From the NCBI RefSeq assembly GCF_014644435.1, contig NZ_BMKR01000010.1, positions 62,001 to 126,000 on the forward strand: a DNA stretch of 64,000 nt. Reading direction: 5' to 3'. Origin of the DNA: Paenibacillus albidus. Lineage in GTDB: Bacteria; Bacillota; Bacilli; Paenibacillales; Paenibacillaceae. A program made the position numbers and the translations under genes. The notes under the pieces were generated by a model. That model was given only the letters and a program-made list of their open reading frames with translations. It was not told the DNA's origin and ran no database searches. How positions within the stretch are numbered: the stretch's first letter is position 1; every line of letters begins with the position of its first letter. Positions 41,234 to 51,400 of the stretch are shown piece after piece.

Positions 41234-42952
41234 CTACATTTTGCAGGGAATCCGAATTTGAACACAGGTACCGATCCCGCTGCGGCTGGCAATGTTGACC
41301 CCGTACCCGCTGCCGCCGTGCAGCTTGATCCGAGAATCGACATTGCGGATGCCATAGCCCATACGTGGGCCTTCAGGGTCCAGAATCTGCTGGATGGTAT
41401 CAGCACTCATCCCCACGCCGTTATCAATGACTTTGAACACAATATCCGTCTCCCGCTTCTCCACCACCAGCCGGATGCCGATCGTGCTGCCGAACCAGGC
41501 ATGCTCCAGGGCATTCTCAATCATTGGCTGCAGAATCAGCTTGACGGTCGTGTACTCCAGCGCTGCGGGATCGATGTCGTAGTACACAGCCATCCGGTCG
41601 CCATATTTGATGCACTGAATGGCAATGTAGGCTTTGGCATGCTCAATTTCCTTGCCTACTGTGGTCAGGATTTCGCCCCGGTTCAGGGAGAGCCTATAGA
41701 ACTTGGCCAGCTCCTGCACAAGAACATGAAGTTTCTGAATGTCGCCGAATTGCGCCAGACGGTTGATGGAGGAGAGGGTGTTGTAGAGGAAATGGGGATT
41801 GATCTGTGCTTGCAGCGATTCCAGCTCCGCTTCTTTCTTCTGAAGATTGGCGACATAATTCTTGTGAATCAGCTCTTCGATATTGGTGCCCATCCGGTTG
41901 AAAGCCGCTGCAATCTGTGCCAGCTCGTCATTGCCCTTGTAGCTGATCCGCTTCTGAAAGTCCCCGTCACGAAAAGCGTTCAGCGAACCCACAATCTTCT
42001 GAATCCGCCGTGAAAAATAACTGGATACCCCGATGCCCAGACAAGCCAGCACAAAGGCACTGACCAGACAGACGACCAGCGTCATCCTGCGCACCTTGTT
42101 GGCACTTTCATCGAACAGGCTGTTCGGAATGTGCGCTTCCAGCACCCAGCCAAGCCCATCCAGCGGTTCACTCAGCAGCAGCCGGTTCGCCGCTGATGCC
42201 TTCACGTCCCCGGCCACTCCTTCAGGGGAAGACTTAAGCACCGTGTTGCCTTGGTTATCAAGCACCATAAGGGTGCTATATTCGCCAACCTTGCGGTAAT
42301 CTACCGAGTCCAGCAGATCACGGATCTGTACCCTTACCCGGATCAGCCCCATCTCCTGCCCCCGCTGGACATCATCCAGCCGCTGAAGCAGTGAAATATT
42401 GCCGTCCCTTTCGTCGCGCTGAATCTGCTGCCATAAGCTGTGACCAGCCTTTTGCCTGGAAAATTCCAACCCGCCGTACCAGTCTTCATTCTGAATCCTG
42501 TTCAGATGGAAGATCTCATACCGCTTGGTCGAGAGCAGCGGATTCTGTTGTCCGTCCTTATAGAATAATTCCGGGAGGGTATCGTTCTTCAGATAGAGGG
42601 ACAAACCGATATTGCTGGCTGTATAGTTCAGCAGATTGGCAAGCGTGGGCATCAGTGTTTTGGTCATCGTCTCGTAACTGTACCAGCCTTGATCGTAACG
42701 GCGGAGGGCATTTTGTAAATTGTAATTGTAATACAGCATATCGGAAATGCGCTGGATATCATCCGTGCGGTAACGGATGTTGTCCCGTATCTGCCGCAGC
42801 GTACCCTGGATATTGTCCCGAGTCTTCTCCTTGAGAGAGCTCACCGAGTGGGCATAGGCGAACATTCCTACGGTCAGCACAGCCAGCAGCAGACACAGCA
42901 GATAAGGCAGAATCAGCTTGTAGCCAAAAGGCACATTAAGCATGCGGCGCAT
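41234..42952 (-). CDS. YesM-like sensor histidine kinase
   Basis: This 572-residue membrane kinase has a first membrane helix (about 11-33) and a large extracellular sensor (dCache-like, about 35-290). A second helix (about 295-315), a HAMP segment and the His_kinase motif LQAQINPHFLYNTLSSINRLA (phospho-His near 382) follow. The HATPase has N-box PMIENALEHAW and G-box VIDNGVGM. This is the YesM class that senses a sugar or its binding protein outside. It begins 1 bp past the stop of the regulator gene, so the two form a unit. In the locus it would detect polysaccharide fragments and switch on transport and hydrolase genes. Confidence 0.92.
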   Translation of the reverse strand: MRRMLNVPFGYKLILPYLLCLLLAVLTVGMFAYAHSVSSLKEKTRDNIQGTLRQIRDNIRYRTDDIQRISDMLYYNYNLQNALRRYDQGWYSYETMTKTLMPTLANLLNYTASNIGLSLYLKNDTLPELFYKDGQQNPLLSTKRYEIFHLNRIQNEDWYGGLEFSRQKAGHSLWQQIQRDERDGNISLLQRLDDVQRGQEMGLIRVRVQIRDLLDSVDYRKVGEYSTLMVLDNQGNTVLKSSPEGVAGDVKASAANRLLLSEPLDGLGWVLEAHIPNSLFDESANKVRRMTLVVCLVSAFVLACLGIGVSSYFSRRIQKIVGSLNAFRDGDFQKRISYKGNDELAQIAAAFNRMGTNIEELIHKNYVANLQKKEAELESLQAQINPHFLYNTLSSINRLAQFGDIQKLHVLVQELAKFYRLSLNRGEILTTVGKEIEHAKAYIAIQCIKYGDRMAVYYDIDPAALEYTTVKLILQPMIENALEHAWFGSTIGIRLVVEKRETDIVFKVIDNGVGMSADTIQQILDPEGPRMGYGIRNVDSRIKLHGGSGYGVNIASRSGIGTCVQIRIPCKM

Positions 42953-42953
42953 A

Positions 42954-44519
42954 TTACAGATGTCTCCTGTAATCGCCCGGACTGACACCGTAATACTCCT
43001 TGAATTGCTTGCTGAAATGGGACAGGTTCTTGTAGCCCACCCGGTGGGCGGCTTCATAAACCTTCAGCTTCGGATCACCGAGCAGCTCCTTGACCCGTTC
43101 CAGCCGCCTGAGACTGACAAAATCGGAGAAATAGACCCCCGTCTCCTCATAGAAGATTTGCCCCAGATGATTGGGTGAAAAGGAAAAATGATTGGCCGCA
43201 TCCCGCAGCATCACATTATGCTCCAGATGCTCTTCGATATAAGCTTCGATCTCTTCTACGAGCTTGCGCTTTTTGCCTTGCCGTTTGCGCTGCAGATGCT
43301 CCGAAAGCTCGAACATCCGGCGGCGGAGCCAGGATTTCATATCCTCTATCGTTTCAAAATGGTACAGGATGCTGAGATGCTTCCGGTCCAGCCTGAGCAA
43401 GGCATAAAAGTCTTCATTGATCGTATGCAAATAGGCATCCAGCTTGGAGACAATGTGGAGGAACAGCTGATAAATCTCCAGCTTGTTCTCCATATTCCCC
43501 ACAAGGACAAACAGCTCCTCATTGCAGTCGTCGACATCAACGAGCCGGTAGGAGGACATGGCCGCGAACAATGATTGCAGAATACCGTCCAGATCCCGCG
43601 CTTCAGCCGAGATCGGGCCTTTGGCATCCGTATGGAGGATCAGCTTGCCTTTGCCCAGGAACAGCTTCAGTTCCAGAGCTTCCCTGGCCCGCCGGAAGGA
43701 GAGGTGCAGCTCCTTCAGACGGGTTACGGGCGGGCCCACGCCTATAGTGACCGTAAGCGGAGTACCGCAGACCGCCCGGCGAATCAAGCCGTACAGCCGT
43801 CCGCTGTCGTAGCTCTCTTCAAGGATCAGCGCAAAATGGAACCGATCCAGTCTGCAGGCCTGAATCCGCTCCTCCGCACAAAAGTGCTCTACGGCTGTTT
43901 CCAGCTTTTTCTCTATTTCCGCCTTAGCCTCATCCCCAAAGCCGTTCAGCTTCCAGGACAAGTCATCCGGTTCCAGCAGTGCCGTATACAAGTGTGTGGT
44001 GTGCCAGGGCATCCCGATCCGCCGCAGCAGTGACAGCACCTTCTCTTCATCCGGCAGCCCGTCCAGAAGCTGCATGAACAGCTCTCTTCTCAAAAGAGGC
44101 TCCGATTCCGAGAAATAGAGCTCCAGATGGGAGTGGGCCCGCTCCCGGTCCAGCGACTCCCGCACTTCTTCCAGGGTTCTGCGCATATCCTCGTCATCCA
44201 CCGGCTTCAGGACATACCCCGAAGCGCTCATGGAAATAGCCTGCTTGGCATACTGGAAATCTTCATAGCCGCTGACAAAAACAATCTTCAGCTTCGGATT
44301 CAGCTCCAGGGCTCTGCGGGCCAGCTCCATTCCCGACATAATCGGCATTCTGATATCGGTGACGATAATGTCCACAGTCCCTGAGCGCAGCATCTCCAGT
44401 GCCTCAAAGCCGCTGCTCGCGGCAGCGTGCACCTCCATGCCCAAAGCCTCCCAGTTCATGAAGCGCTGCAGACCTTCCAGATCCAATAGCTCATCGTCCA
44501 CCAGCAGCACCTTGTACAT
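42954..44519 (-). CDS. YesN-like AraC-type response regulator
   Basis: This 521-residue regulator has a receiver domain (1-120) with acidic pair DD8-9 and phospho-site Asp55 (IIVTDIRMP), a long middle region, and a C-terminal AraC double helix-turn-helix (about 420-520: ITVMLRDAANHFSFSPNHLGQIF-like, then FVSLRRLERVKELL and AAHRVGYKNLSHFSKQFKEYYGVSPGDYR). Start 44519 has AAAGGA nine bases upstream; a longer form has no site. AraC pairs bind tandem half-sites spaced by about two helical turns. Three direct repeats with 20-bp spacing upstream of locus genes are candidate targets. A stem-loop separates it from the binding-protein gene. Confidence 0.92.
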   Translation of the reverse strand: MYKVLLVDDELLDLEGLQRFMNWEALGMEVHAAASSGFEALEMLRSGTVDIIVTDIRMPIMSGMELARRALELNPKLKIVFVSGYEDFQYAKQAISMSASGYVLKPVDDEDMRRTLEEVRESLDRERAHSHLELYFSESEPLLRRELFMQLLDGLPDEEKVLSLLRRIGMPWHTTHLYTALLEPDDLSWKLNGFGDEAKAEIEKKLETAVEHFCAEERIQACRLDRFHFALILEESYDSGRLYGLIRRAVCGTPLTVTIGVGPPVTRLKELHLSFRRAREALELKLFLGKGKLILHTDAKGPISAEARDLDGILQSLFAAMSSYRLVDVDDCNEELFVLVGNMENKLEIYQLFLHIVSKLDAYLHTINEDFYALLRLDRKHLSILYHFETIEDMKSWLRRRMFELSEHLQRKRQGKKRKLVEEIEAYIEEHLEHNVMLRDAANHFSFSPNHLGQIFYEETGVYFSDFVSLRRLERVKELLGDPKLKVYEAAHRVGYKNLSHFSKQFKEYYGVSPGDYRRHL

Positions 44520-44587
44520 ACCATCCCATCCTTTAAAATCTGTATAGATGAAACTTCTGCCTGCCAACCTGACATTTTTTAGTGAAA

Positions 44588-44614
44588 GGGGTATACCTGA
44601 TTCCAGTATACCCC
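44588..44614 (-). terminator. Stem-loop after the sugar-binding protein gene
   Basis: GGGGTATAC (44588-44596) and GTATACCCC (44606-44614) form a 9-bp perfect stem with a 9-nt loop, followed on the minus strand by TTTC. It may partly terminate or protect the transporter message ahead of the YesN/YesM genes. Confidence 0.55.
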
Positions 44615-44637
44615 ACGATTCCGGCAGGCCCTAAACG

Positions 44638-46281
44638 TTATTCCATCTTGCTGAGATTATTTTGCCATCTTTCAGTCTGGAATTTAAGCAGCTTAGCATA
44701 ACCGGCGCGCTCCGCGTCCTCATCGGCTTTTTTCAGAAGCTGCTGGACCTCCTCATCGCTTTTGGCATACAGCGCTTTGGCATAGACTTCCAGATAGATA
44801 TCGTTCACAGTCGTTGCAATGGTACCTTCCTCTGAATCAGGCAGCGGGTCCAGGTTCACAAATTCCGTAAAGTTGCGGGAAGTCTTCCAGGCGACTTTGG
44901 TTTGGGCCAGCGTCGTCCAATTTTGTTTGTCTTCTGGCAGCTGCGCATCCATCTTGGCCTTGGTCTTATCGATAAAGGTGGTGTTGCCCACCCAATTGAA
45001 CCGGCCGATCTTTTCTTTGTCCTTCTCCGACTGCGGCGTAGTGAGCCCCCGTTCATTCTGAATCGGTACGCCATCCGCATCCGTCTCATCCCAGTACAGA
45101 CCCTGGCGCCCGAAATTCAGGATACGCTGGCCATCATCACCCGTCGCCCAGTCCAGATAGGAGAAGATCGCCTCCGGGTCCTCTGCTTGCTTCGTAATCA
45201 CCAGCACATTCCAGCCCAGAGAGTTGTAATTGTTCGGGGTGATCTTCTCGGCATTCAGCCCGGCCTTATGAATCGGCCAGATGATATCGTAGCCGGCTTC
45301 AGGATCGGCGGCCCGCAGCGCGGAATTGGCACCCCGGCCCGGATTGGCAACGTCCCCGTCCACGAAGACCGCCACCCGGCCCGTGTTCAGCTTCTCCGTA
45401 ATCTGGTCGCTGGTCTGGGTGAAGACATCCTGGGAAATCAGCTTTTCACGGAACAGCTTGCTGGCGAACAACATGTTCTCGATGAACACCGGATCCTTAA
45501 AAATCGATTCCAATGCATTCCCTACCGGATTGGCTTTGGACAGATAGGGTTTATTCTCGGCAAAGCCGCCATACATCGTATCGATCCCCCGGCCCTTAGC
45601 CCCGACCTCCAGCGGAACCACGTCCGGATACTTTTCCTTCACCAGCTTCAGATAGGCATACAGGTCATCGAACGTTTCGAGCTTCGGCGAGTTCAGTTCT
45701 TTATATATTTTCCGGTTGACGAGCCAGCCGCCGTTGCCGTTGGGACTGGATGTGTACCAGTTCGGGAACTGGTAGAGCTTTCCGTCGTCCGAGCGGAGCA
45801 TATTCAGCGTAGCTTCACCGGCATTTTTTTTCAGATTAGGGTATTTATCGAGGTATTCATCAAAGGAAACCAGCAGACCGGCCTGCCGCAGACGCTCCAC
45901 GTTCGCTCCACGGTCCATCATAATCACATCCGGCAGACTGCCCGAGGCAATCATTGTGCTGAATTTGGTCTCTGCCGCGCCGCTGGACTGAACTGGTGTA
46001 ATGTTCACCTTAAGCGTGTCGATAATCCAGCGTGTCGTGGAATCGTCTCCCCAAGGCTCCGTGGTGTCCCAGTCGTAGTTGCTGTAATAACTGAAGGAGA
46101 CCGGCTTCACCGTCGTTCCCTCTGCTGGCGTTGCTACTGCGGCTGTCCCGGCGGGTGCCGGTTCTTTGCCGGGCTCGGCGGTACTTTGAACAGCGGCATT
46201 ATTCCCTCCTCCGCAACCCGACATCAACAGCACGGTGCACAATACGACCGACAACAGCGGCATTTTCTTCATACGCTTCAA
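44638..46281 (-). CDS. Sugar ABC transporter extracellular binding lipoprotein (LplA-like)
   Basis: This 547-residue lipoprotein (signal with lipobox MSGC, Cys23, then a linker) belongs to the large family 1 binding proteins of LplA/YtcQ type that work with LplB/LplC permeases without a dedicated ATPase gene. Marks are VSFSYYSNYDWDTTEPWGDDSTT at the start of the mature chain and WVGNTTFIDKTKAKMDAQLPEDKQNW. The start is a TTG at 46281 with GAGGGG nine bases before it; the ATG nine bases downstream is the alternative. It follows the LplC-like permease by 77 bp. In this locus it would bind oligosaccharides made by the mannanase. The ATPase (MsmX-type) must come from elsewhere. Confidence 0.92.
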   Translation of the reverse strand: MKRMKKMPLLSVVLCTVLLMSGCGGGNNAAVQSTAEPGKEPAPAGTAAVATPAEGTTVKPVSFSYYSNYDWDTTEPWGDDSTTRWIIDTLKVNITPVQSSGAAETKFSTMIASGSLPDVIMMDRGANVERLRQAGLLVSFDEYLDKYPNLKKNAGEATLNMLRSDDGKLYQFPNWYTSSPNGNGGWLVNRKIYKELNSPKLETFDDLYAYLKLVKEKYPDVVPLEVGAKGRGIDTMYGGFAENKPYLSKANPVGNALESIFKDPVFIENMLFASKLFREKLISQDVFTQTSDQITEKLNTGRVAVFVDGDVANPGRGANSALRAADPEAGYDIIWPIHKAGLNAEKITPNNYNSLGWNVLVITKQAEDPEAIFSYLDWATGDDGQRILNFGRQGLYWDETDADGVPIQNERGLTTPQSEKDKEKIGRFNWVGNTTFIDKTKAKMDAQLPEDKQNWTTLAQTKVAWKTSRNFTEFVNLDPLPDSEEGTIATTVNDIYLEVYAKALYAKSDEEVQQLLKKADEDAERAGYAKLLKFQTERWQNNLSKME

Positions 46282-46358
46282 TTGAGCAGCCCCTCTCTAA
46301 TACTTACTATACGCAGGATGAATCTGAAACAGACAAAGAATCGGCTTCCCGGGCCTGG

Positions 46359-47264
46359 CTATTCTTTCAGAGAGCCGATGAGTACACCTTTGACAAAATA
46401 CTTCTGTAAAAAGGGATAGACCATAATAATCGGCAGTGTAGCTACCATGGTTGTTGCCATAATCAGGGATTTGCTGGTCACCGACTGCATCAGAGCCAGT
46501 CGGTCCTGAGCTGCAGCACTGCTGCCAATCGCCTGCAAGAGCTGATCCGTCACAATATTGGAATTCAGAATCTGCTTAAGCAGCGTCTGGATCGGAATCA
46601 GATCCGGGTTGTTGATATAGATACTCGCTGAGAACCAGTCATTCCAGTGTCCCACCGCGGTAAACAGGGACAGGGTCGCCACAACAGGCCCGGAGATCGG
46701 CAAAATAATGCGGACCAGCACCCCGATATGATTGCAGCCGTCAATTCTGGCCGATTCAGCCAGACCTGCAGGCAGCCCCAGAAAAAAAGTCCGGAAAATA
46801 ATCATGTTATACACACTGATCAGTCCGGGGATGACCAGCACCCAGAAGGTATCCATCATGCCAAACTCACGCATCAGCAGAAAGGTGGGAATCAGCCCGC
46901 CGCTGAAATACATTGTAATCACGCAAAAGACCATATAGAATTTCCGGCCCATCAGCTCCTGCCTTGACAATCCATAGGCCAACACAGCCGTGAATAGAAC
47001 GGACAACACAGTACCGACCACCGTCCGCAGGATCGAGATCAGAAAAGCCTGGCTGATCCTGTCATCGCGGAAGACCACCATGTAGTTGTCGAACGTCGGA
47101 CTGCGGGGCCAGAAGGTGATACCGCCAAGCGCCGTATCAGAGCCCGTATTGAAAGAGATCACCAGCGAATTCCAGAAGGGGTACAACGTGATGAAGCCCA
47201 GCAGGAGCAGGAGTAAATAAATGAACACCTGCAGCACTTTATCTCCCGGCGACAGCTTCATCAT
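46359..47264 (-). CDS. Sugar ABC transporter permease (LplC/YtcP-like)
   Basis: This 301-residue inner-membrane permease has six membrane segments and the EAA loop AESARIDGCNHIGVLVRIILPISGP of carbohydrate permeases. The ending ILNSNIVTDQLLQAIGS, SLIMATTMVATLPIIMVYPFLQKYFVKGVLIGSLKE is typical of LplC/YtcP. It is the second permease of the importer, 85 bp after the LplB-like gene and 77 bp before the binding-protein gene. No ATPase gene is present, as usual for this group, which shares one MsmX-like ATPase. Confidence 0.93.
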   Translation of the reverse strand: MMKLSPGDKVLQVFIYLLLLLLGFITLYPFWNSLVISFNTGSDTALGGITFWPRSPTFDNYMVVFRDDRISQAFLISILRTVVGTVLSVLFTAVLAYGLSRQELMGRKFYMVFCVITMYFSGGLIPTFLLMREFGMMDTFWVLVIPGLISVYNMIIFRTFFLGLPAGLAESARIDGCNHIGVLVRIILPISGPVVATLSLFTAVGHWNDWFSASIYINNPDLIPIQTLLKQILNSNIVTDQLLQAIGSSAAAQDRLALMQSVTSKSLIMATTMVATLPIIMVYPFLQKYFVKGVLIGSLKE

Positions 47265-47349
47265 AACCCGTTCCCCGCTTTCCGGTAGATTGTGATCTTA
47301 TGCAGCATAGAATCAGGCGGCGTCCATAGCGCCTTGGAGGACAGGTGGC

Positions 47350-48312
47350 TTACCATAGGCTGGAACCCATTTTTCTGGCAGCCCTGTTGGCGATTGCGAG
47401 CAGCCCCACACTGACCACCGCCTTGAACAATCCTGCCGCCGCCGCATAGGAATAGCGGTTGTTGAGAATCCCCATCCGGTAGACATACGTATCAATAACA
47501 TCCGAGACATCCCGCAGGATCGGGTTGGTCGCCAGGATCAGAATATCCTCAAAACCCGCGTTCAGGATATTGCCCACAGCGAGGATCATAAAGATGATAA
47601 TGACCGGCCGGATGCAGGGCAGCGTAATCAGCTGAATCTGCTTGAAACGGCCGGCACCGTCAATGGAAGCGGCTTCATACAGATGCGGGTCAATGCCGGC
47701 AATCGCCGCCAGATAGACAATGGCCGCAAAGCCCATTTCCTTCCAGATTCCTGTACCTACGAGAATCCCCCAGAAGTATTCCGGCACCGACAGAAAGCTG
47801 ATGGGCTCGGAAGTCAGATGCAGGTTCATCAGCAGCATGTTAACGCTTCCATTATCAGTCGAAAGCATAGAGCCGACGAACCCGCCTACGATCACCCAGG
47901 AGAGAAAATGCGGCAGATAGCTGACCGTCTGAATCACCCGCTTGAACATCATGTTTCTGACCTCATTGAGCAGCAGCGCCAGCAGGATCGGAGCCGGGAA
48001 GCCGATGCACAGCTTCAGCAGGCTGATTACAATCGTATTGCGCATAACTGTCCAGAAGTCGGGAGAATTAAAGAAGGCCTCAAAATGCTTGAATCCCACC
48101 CACGGACTGTTAAAAAAACCGCCAAACAGCTGATAATCCTGAAAAGCCATCAGCACGCCATACATGGGCAAATAGCTGAAGATAAAGATGAACAGCAGTG
48201 CCGGCAGCACCATCAGCTGGATATCCCACTGTCTGAACCACCGGAACCACCAAGTAACAGAACTTCCTTTCGCCTGATTTAGAGCTCTCCGTTCAATCTC
48301 CACGTCGGTCAT
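47350..48312 (-). CDS. Sugar ABC transporter permease (LplB-like)
   Basis: This 320-residue permease has six membrane segments. The Firmicute LplB block SYLPMYGVLMAFQDYQLFGGFFNSPWVGFKHFEAFF is followed by the EAA loop LYEAASIDGAGRFKQIQLITLPCIRPV. It pairs with the LplC-like subunit. It is the first gene of the transport operon, and upstream (48381-48416) stands one of the 20-bp-spaced direct repeats shared with the mannanase and GH74-like promoters. AGGAAGG precedes the ATG. Oligosaccharide import for the locus is the inferred task. Confidence 0.93.
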   Translation of the reverse strand: MTDVEIERRALNQAKGSSVTWWFRWFRQWDIQLMVLPALLFIFIFSYLPMYGVLMAFQDYQLFGGFFNSPWVGFKHFEAFFNSPDFWTVMRNTIVISLLKLCIGFPAPILLALLLNEVRNMMFKRVIQTVSYLPHFLSWVIVGGFVGSMLSTDNGSVNMLLMNLHLTSEPISFLSVPEYFWGILVGTGIWKEMGFAAIVYLAAIAGIDPHLYEAASIDGAGRFKQIQLITLPCIRPVIIIFMILAVGNILNAGFEDILILATNPILRDVSDVIDTYVYRMGILNNRYSYAAAAGLFKAVVSVGLLAIANRAARKMGSSLW

Positions 48313-48380
48313 CCTTCCTGGTTCTTTGCTTTACACCTTAATCTTATGCAAAGTGGGAAGGACACACCAGTACCGGGGCC

Positions 48381-48416
48381 AACGAAAAATGTGGTTCAAC
48401 AACGATTACTTAATTA
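48381..48416 (-). promoter_or_regulatory. Direct-repeat element before the importer operon (candidate YesN site)
   Basis: Plus-strand AACGAAAAA (48381-48389), ten bases, CAACGATTA (48400-48408), then TAATT. AACGA recurs after exactly 20 bp. The same arrangement with the same N10 gap is at 51540-51568 before the mannanase, and a related one is at 53910-53938. On the transcribed strand the half-site reads TCGTTG. Confidence 0.6.
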
Positions 48417-48418
48417 CG

Positions 48419-51400
48419 TCATTCCTCCTCAACGGAAAGCTTGATCGCCTTCACATCATCAATGTAAAGCGTCCCGCTTCCCGTACTGCCATTTCCCTGA
48501 GCCACATAAAAACCAAACTCCTTAATGGAACCCAAATCCATGACCCCATTGCCGCCGGAGGACCATCCCGGGTTCACAAACTCTGTAAAGGGAATCGTTA
48601 CAAGTCCCGCCGCCGTCCCCTCAATCCGGTAGCTGGCTTCCCACACCTCACCGCCCGTCTCATGGAACTGGACTGCCAGCTGCCGGCTGGAATCATCCGG
48701 CTGCAGCCAGAACGAAATCCCCTCCATGCCGGGCCATTCCTTGCCCATGCTGCGGTATACTCCGGCATACCCCGGATTCCCGACAGTATAATCAAGCTTG
48801 AGCCCGTAGGTGCCGCTGTTCAGCTGATAGGTATCCAGCGTGACCGTCGCGGCATTGCCGGAGACATTGCGCTGCCATTTGGAGCGCAAGCTGCTGTCCG
48901 AGCCGCCATATTGCTCAAAATCATCGATAATATAGCTGTCCATCGGCGGTGGAACATACGGTCCGCTGCCGGTCTCGCCGTTATTGCGCGCCCGGGGATC
49001 ACTGTAGACGGACTGAATGCCGCTGAGGGAGTTCTTGTCGGTCAGATACTGGGACCAAGTCATGAAATAGACGTACCGCGGCTGCTTCTCGCGCAGCATC
49101 TCCATATCCGGCAGCTCCCCGTTTTCCCCAATGGCTATAGGCCGGCCTCCGCTGAGCTGCACAAGCTTGTTGTAATACGTATCGCGGTAATCGTTGTTAT
49201 AGATATCCATAGCCAGCACATCGACCAGCCCATGCCCAGGATAATAAGGGGCTGAATCATAAGCCCAGGAGCTCTCTGCATTCGGACTCCAGACCCAGAT
49301 CAAATTGTCCAGCCCATGCATATGGGTGAACCGGTCATACATATTGCTCCACAGCTGGTTGAACAGCTCAGGCCGCGCTCCCCACCAGAAGAATTCCGCA
49401 TTCATCTCATGATATGGCCGCCATAACACCGGAACCCCTGCGTCCTTCAACTGCGCCAGATAACCGGCCACCTCATCCATCTGGGCTGCCCATTGGTCAT
49501 ATAAAGCCGTACCGGGAGTTACAATATCCGTCATCTCGGCTTCCGTCACATCCGCCGTTACACTTTCCCAGCCTGCCGTTGCAGAATCCATCGGGCGCGG
49601 CTGGTGGTAGGTCAACGTCACCATGGCTCCCGCCTGGCTTTTGGCTATCGCTTCGTCAACCATGGCCTGCCGCAGCGCAGCGAAATCGCCGCCTGTGTAA
49701 TAGGCAAAATCCGACCCCCAGAGCGCCGGATAATACCCGGTCAGTTCCGCCGCCTGATCATACCAAAGCGTGGGTTCTTCGTAATAATTATGTTGTCCCG
49801 TATAGACGGCATTGCCTACCGTGGCATACAAACGGTCCAGCAGCGCAGCGGCTTCCTCCGAAGCATCCGGATTCACCGGGGACATCGTGCCGGTTGTTGC
49901 CTGCACCGTGCTGGCGGCCGAAACAGCCGTCCCCTCACTTACAGCCCGCACCTCAATGTCATATAGACTTTCAGGCGATAAGCCCTCAAGCTTGTATTCA
50001 TACAGCGATTGGCCGGGAACATAAGGAACCGTTAGACTGTCCCACTCGGTATTCGCGGCTTTTTTATACGATATTCTGTACTCTCTTACGCCAAAAGAAC
50101 CTGTCGAAGCTTCCCATTCCAGCTCCGCAGACACACCGTCCGTCCCCTTCACCTGGAATCCGGACGGCGCATGAGGTGCCAGCTCAGCCGGAAGCTCCGG
50201 CAGTGCGCCCACAAACATCTGGTCCAGGAACAAATCCGCACCTGTAGAATTTTTGGCAAGAAGCTGCATAAATTTATCCTTGGCCCCGGATCGCAGCTGC
50301 TGCTCCGAACGGGTCCACTCTGAAGCGGTGTTGGCCAGAATCGGCTGCCACTGACAAATACAGCCTTTATAAAAACCTGCCTTCAACGTAAAGGTGTCCG
50401 GCGTCTCGGCTGCAGACCTGCTCCAATAGGAGATCAGATAGGTGGTATCCTTCTCAACCGGCAGCCCTGTAGTCCTGATTTGTGAATAATTTTGCAGCAA
50501 AGCGGCATATTGCCCTGAATACGTATCATAGGTCACGGTCTGCACGGTCCCTGTGGTTTTCCACGGAGCCGTTGTGCCAGTCTCCCAATCCCCATTTACG
50601 AGCAGATTGGACCCCGGCGTTGCCTCAAGCCCCATAACGGCTTCGGAGGTATTGCCCGCGCCATCCTGTGAGCGCAGCATCACCGCATAGACGGAGAACG
50701 GGTCAAGACTCTCCAGGGTATAGGTATACTGTGTTACCGTTTCCTGATGCGGAATGGACACTGTATTCCAGTCGGGCGCATCTGTTCTTTTGTAGGACAG
50801 CTGATAGGATTCGACTCCGATATCATCCGTAGACCCCGTCCAGGTCAGCGCCAGTGCCTCCGGCTCATGCCGGGTCTGCCAGGCACCCGGTGTTGTCGGA
50901 TCTTCAATGTCCACATTTTCACGGATCACTGCGTCGTCGATGTAATAGTCCATGCTGGTATTGTTCCAGAACGAGAAACGGACATACTCCACGCCGGGCT
51001 CCGGCGTGTACAGCAGCTGCTGGTATTCCCAGTCTGTCGAACCGGTGAAGGCGAGGGGTTCTTTCCCCTGCTCAGTCCCGAAAAAATCCATATCGATGAC
51101 ATGACTGCCCACTCCGGCTCCGGCGAATTTCACCCATAAACCGACACGGTAGGTTTTGCCTTCCTGCACTGCCACGGATACTGACGCTCCCCCTGTGTTC
51201 CGCTTCACCTGAAGGCTGTGTTCGCCTCCATGTTTCTCGGTGGTGGTCACCACCGGACTGCCCCATTTCTCCCAGTTCGCGTCCCCCGCTTCAAAACCGG
51301 GATTGCTAAGCAGATTCTCCCCTGCAGCCTGTGACGTCACAGGTGCCATAACAGGTGCAACGATAATTGATGCAACAAACAGAGCGACGGCCAGCCAACT

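Noticed and set aside
44902..46419. Long open frame opposite the sugar-binding lipoprotein gene
   Set aside because: A shadow of the LplA-type gene; no ribosome site and no family likeness.
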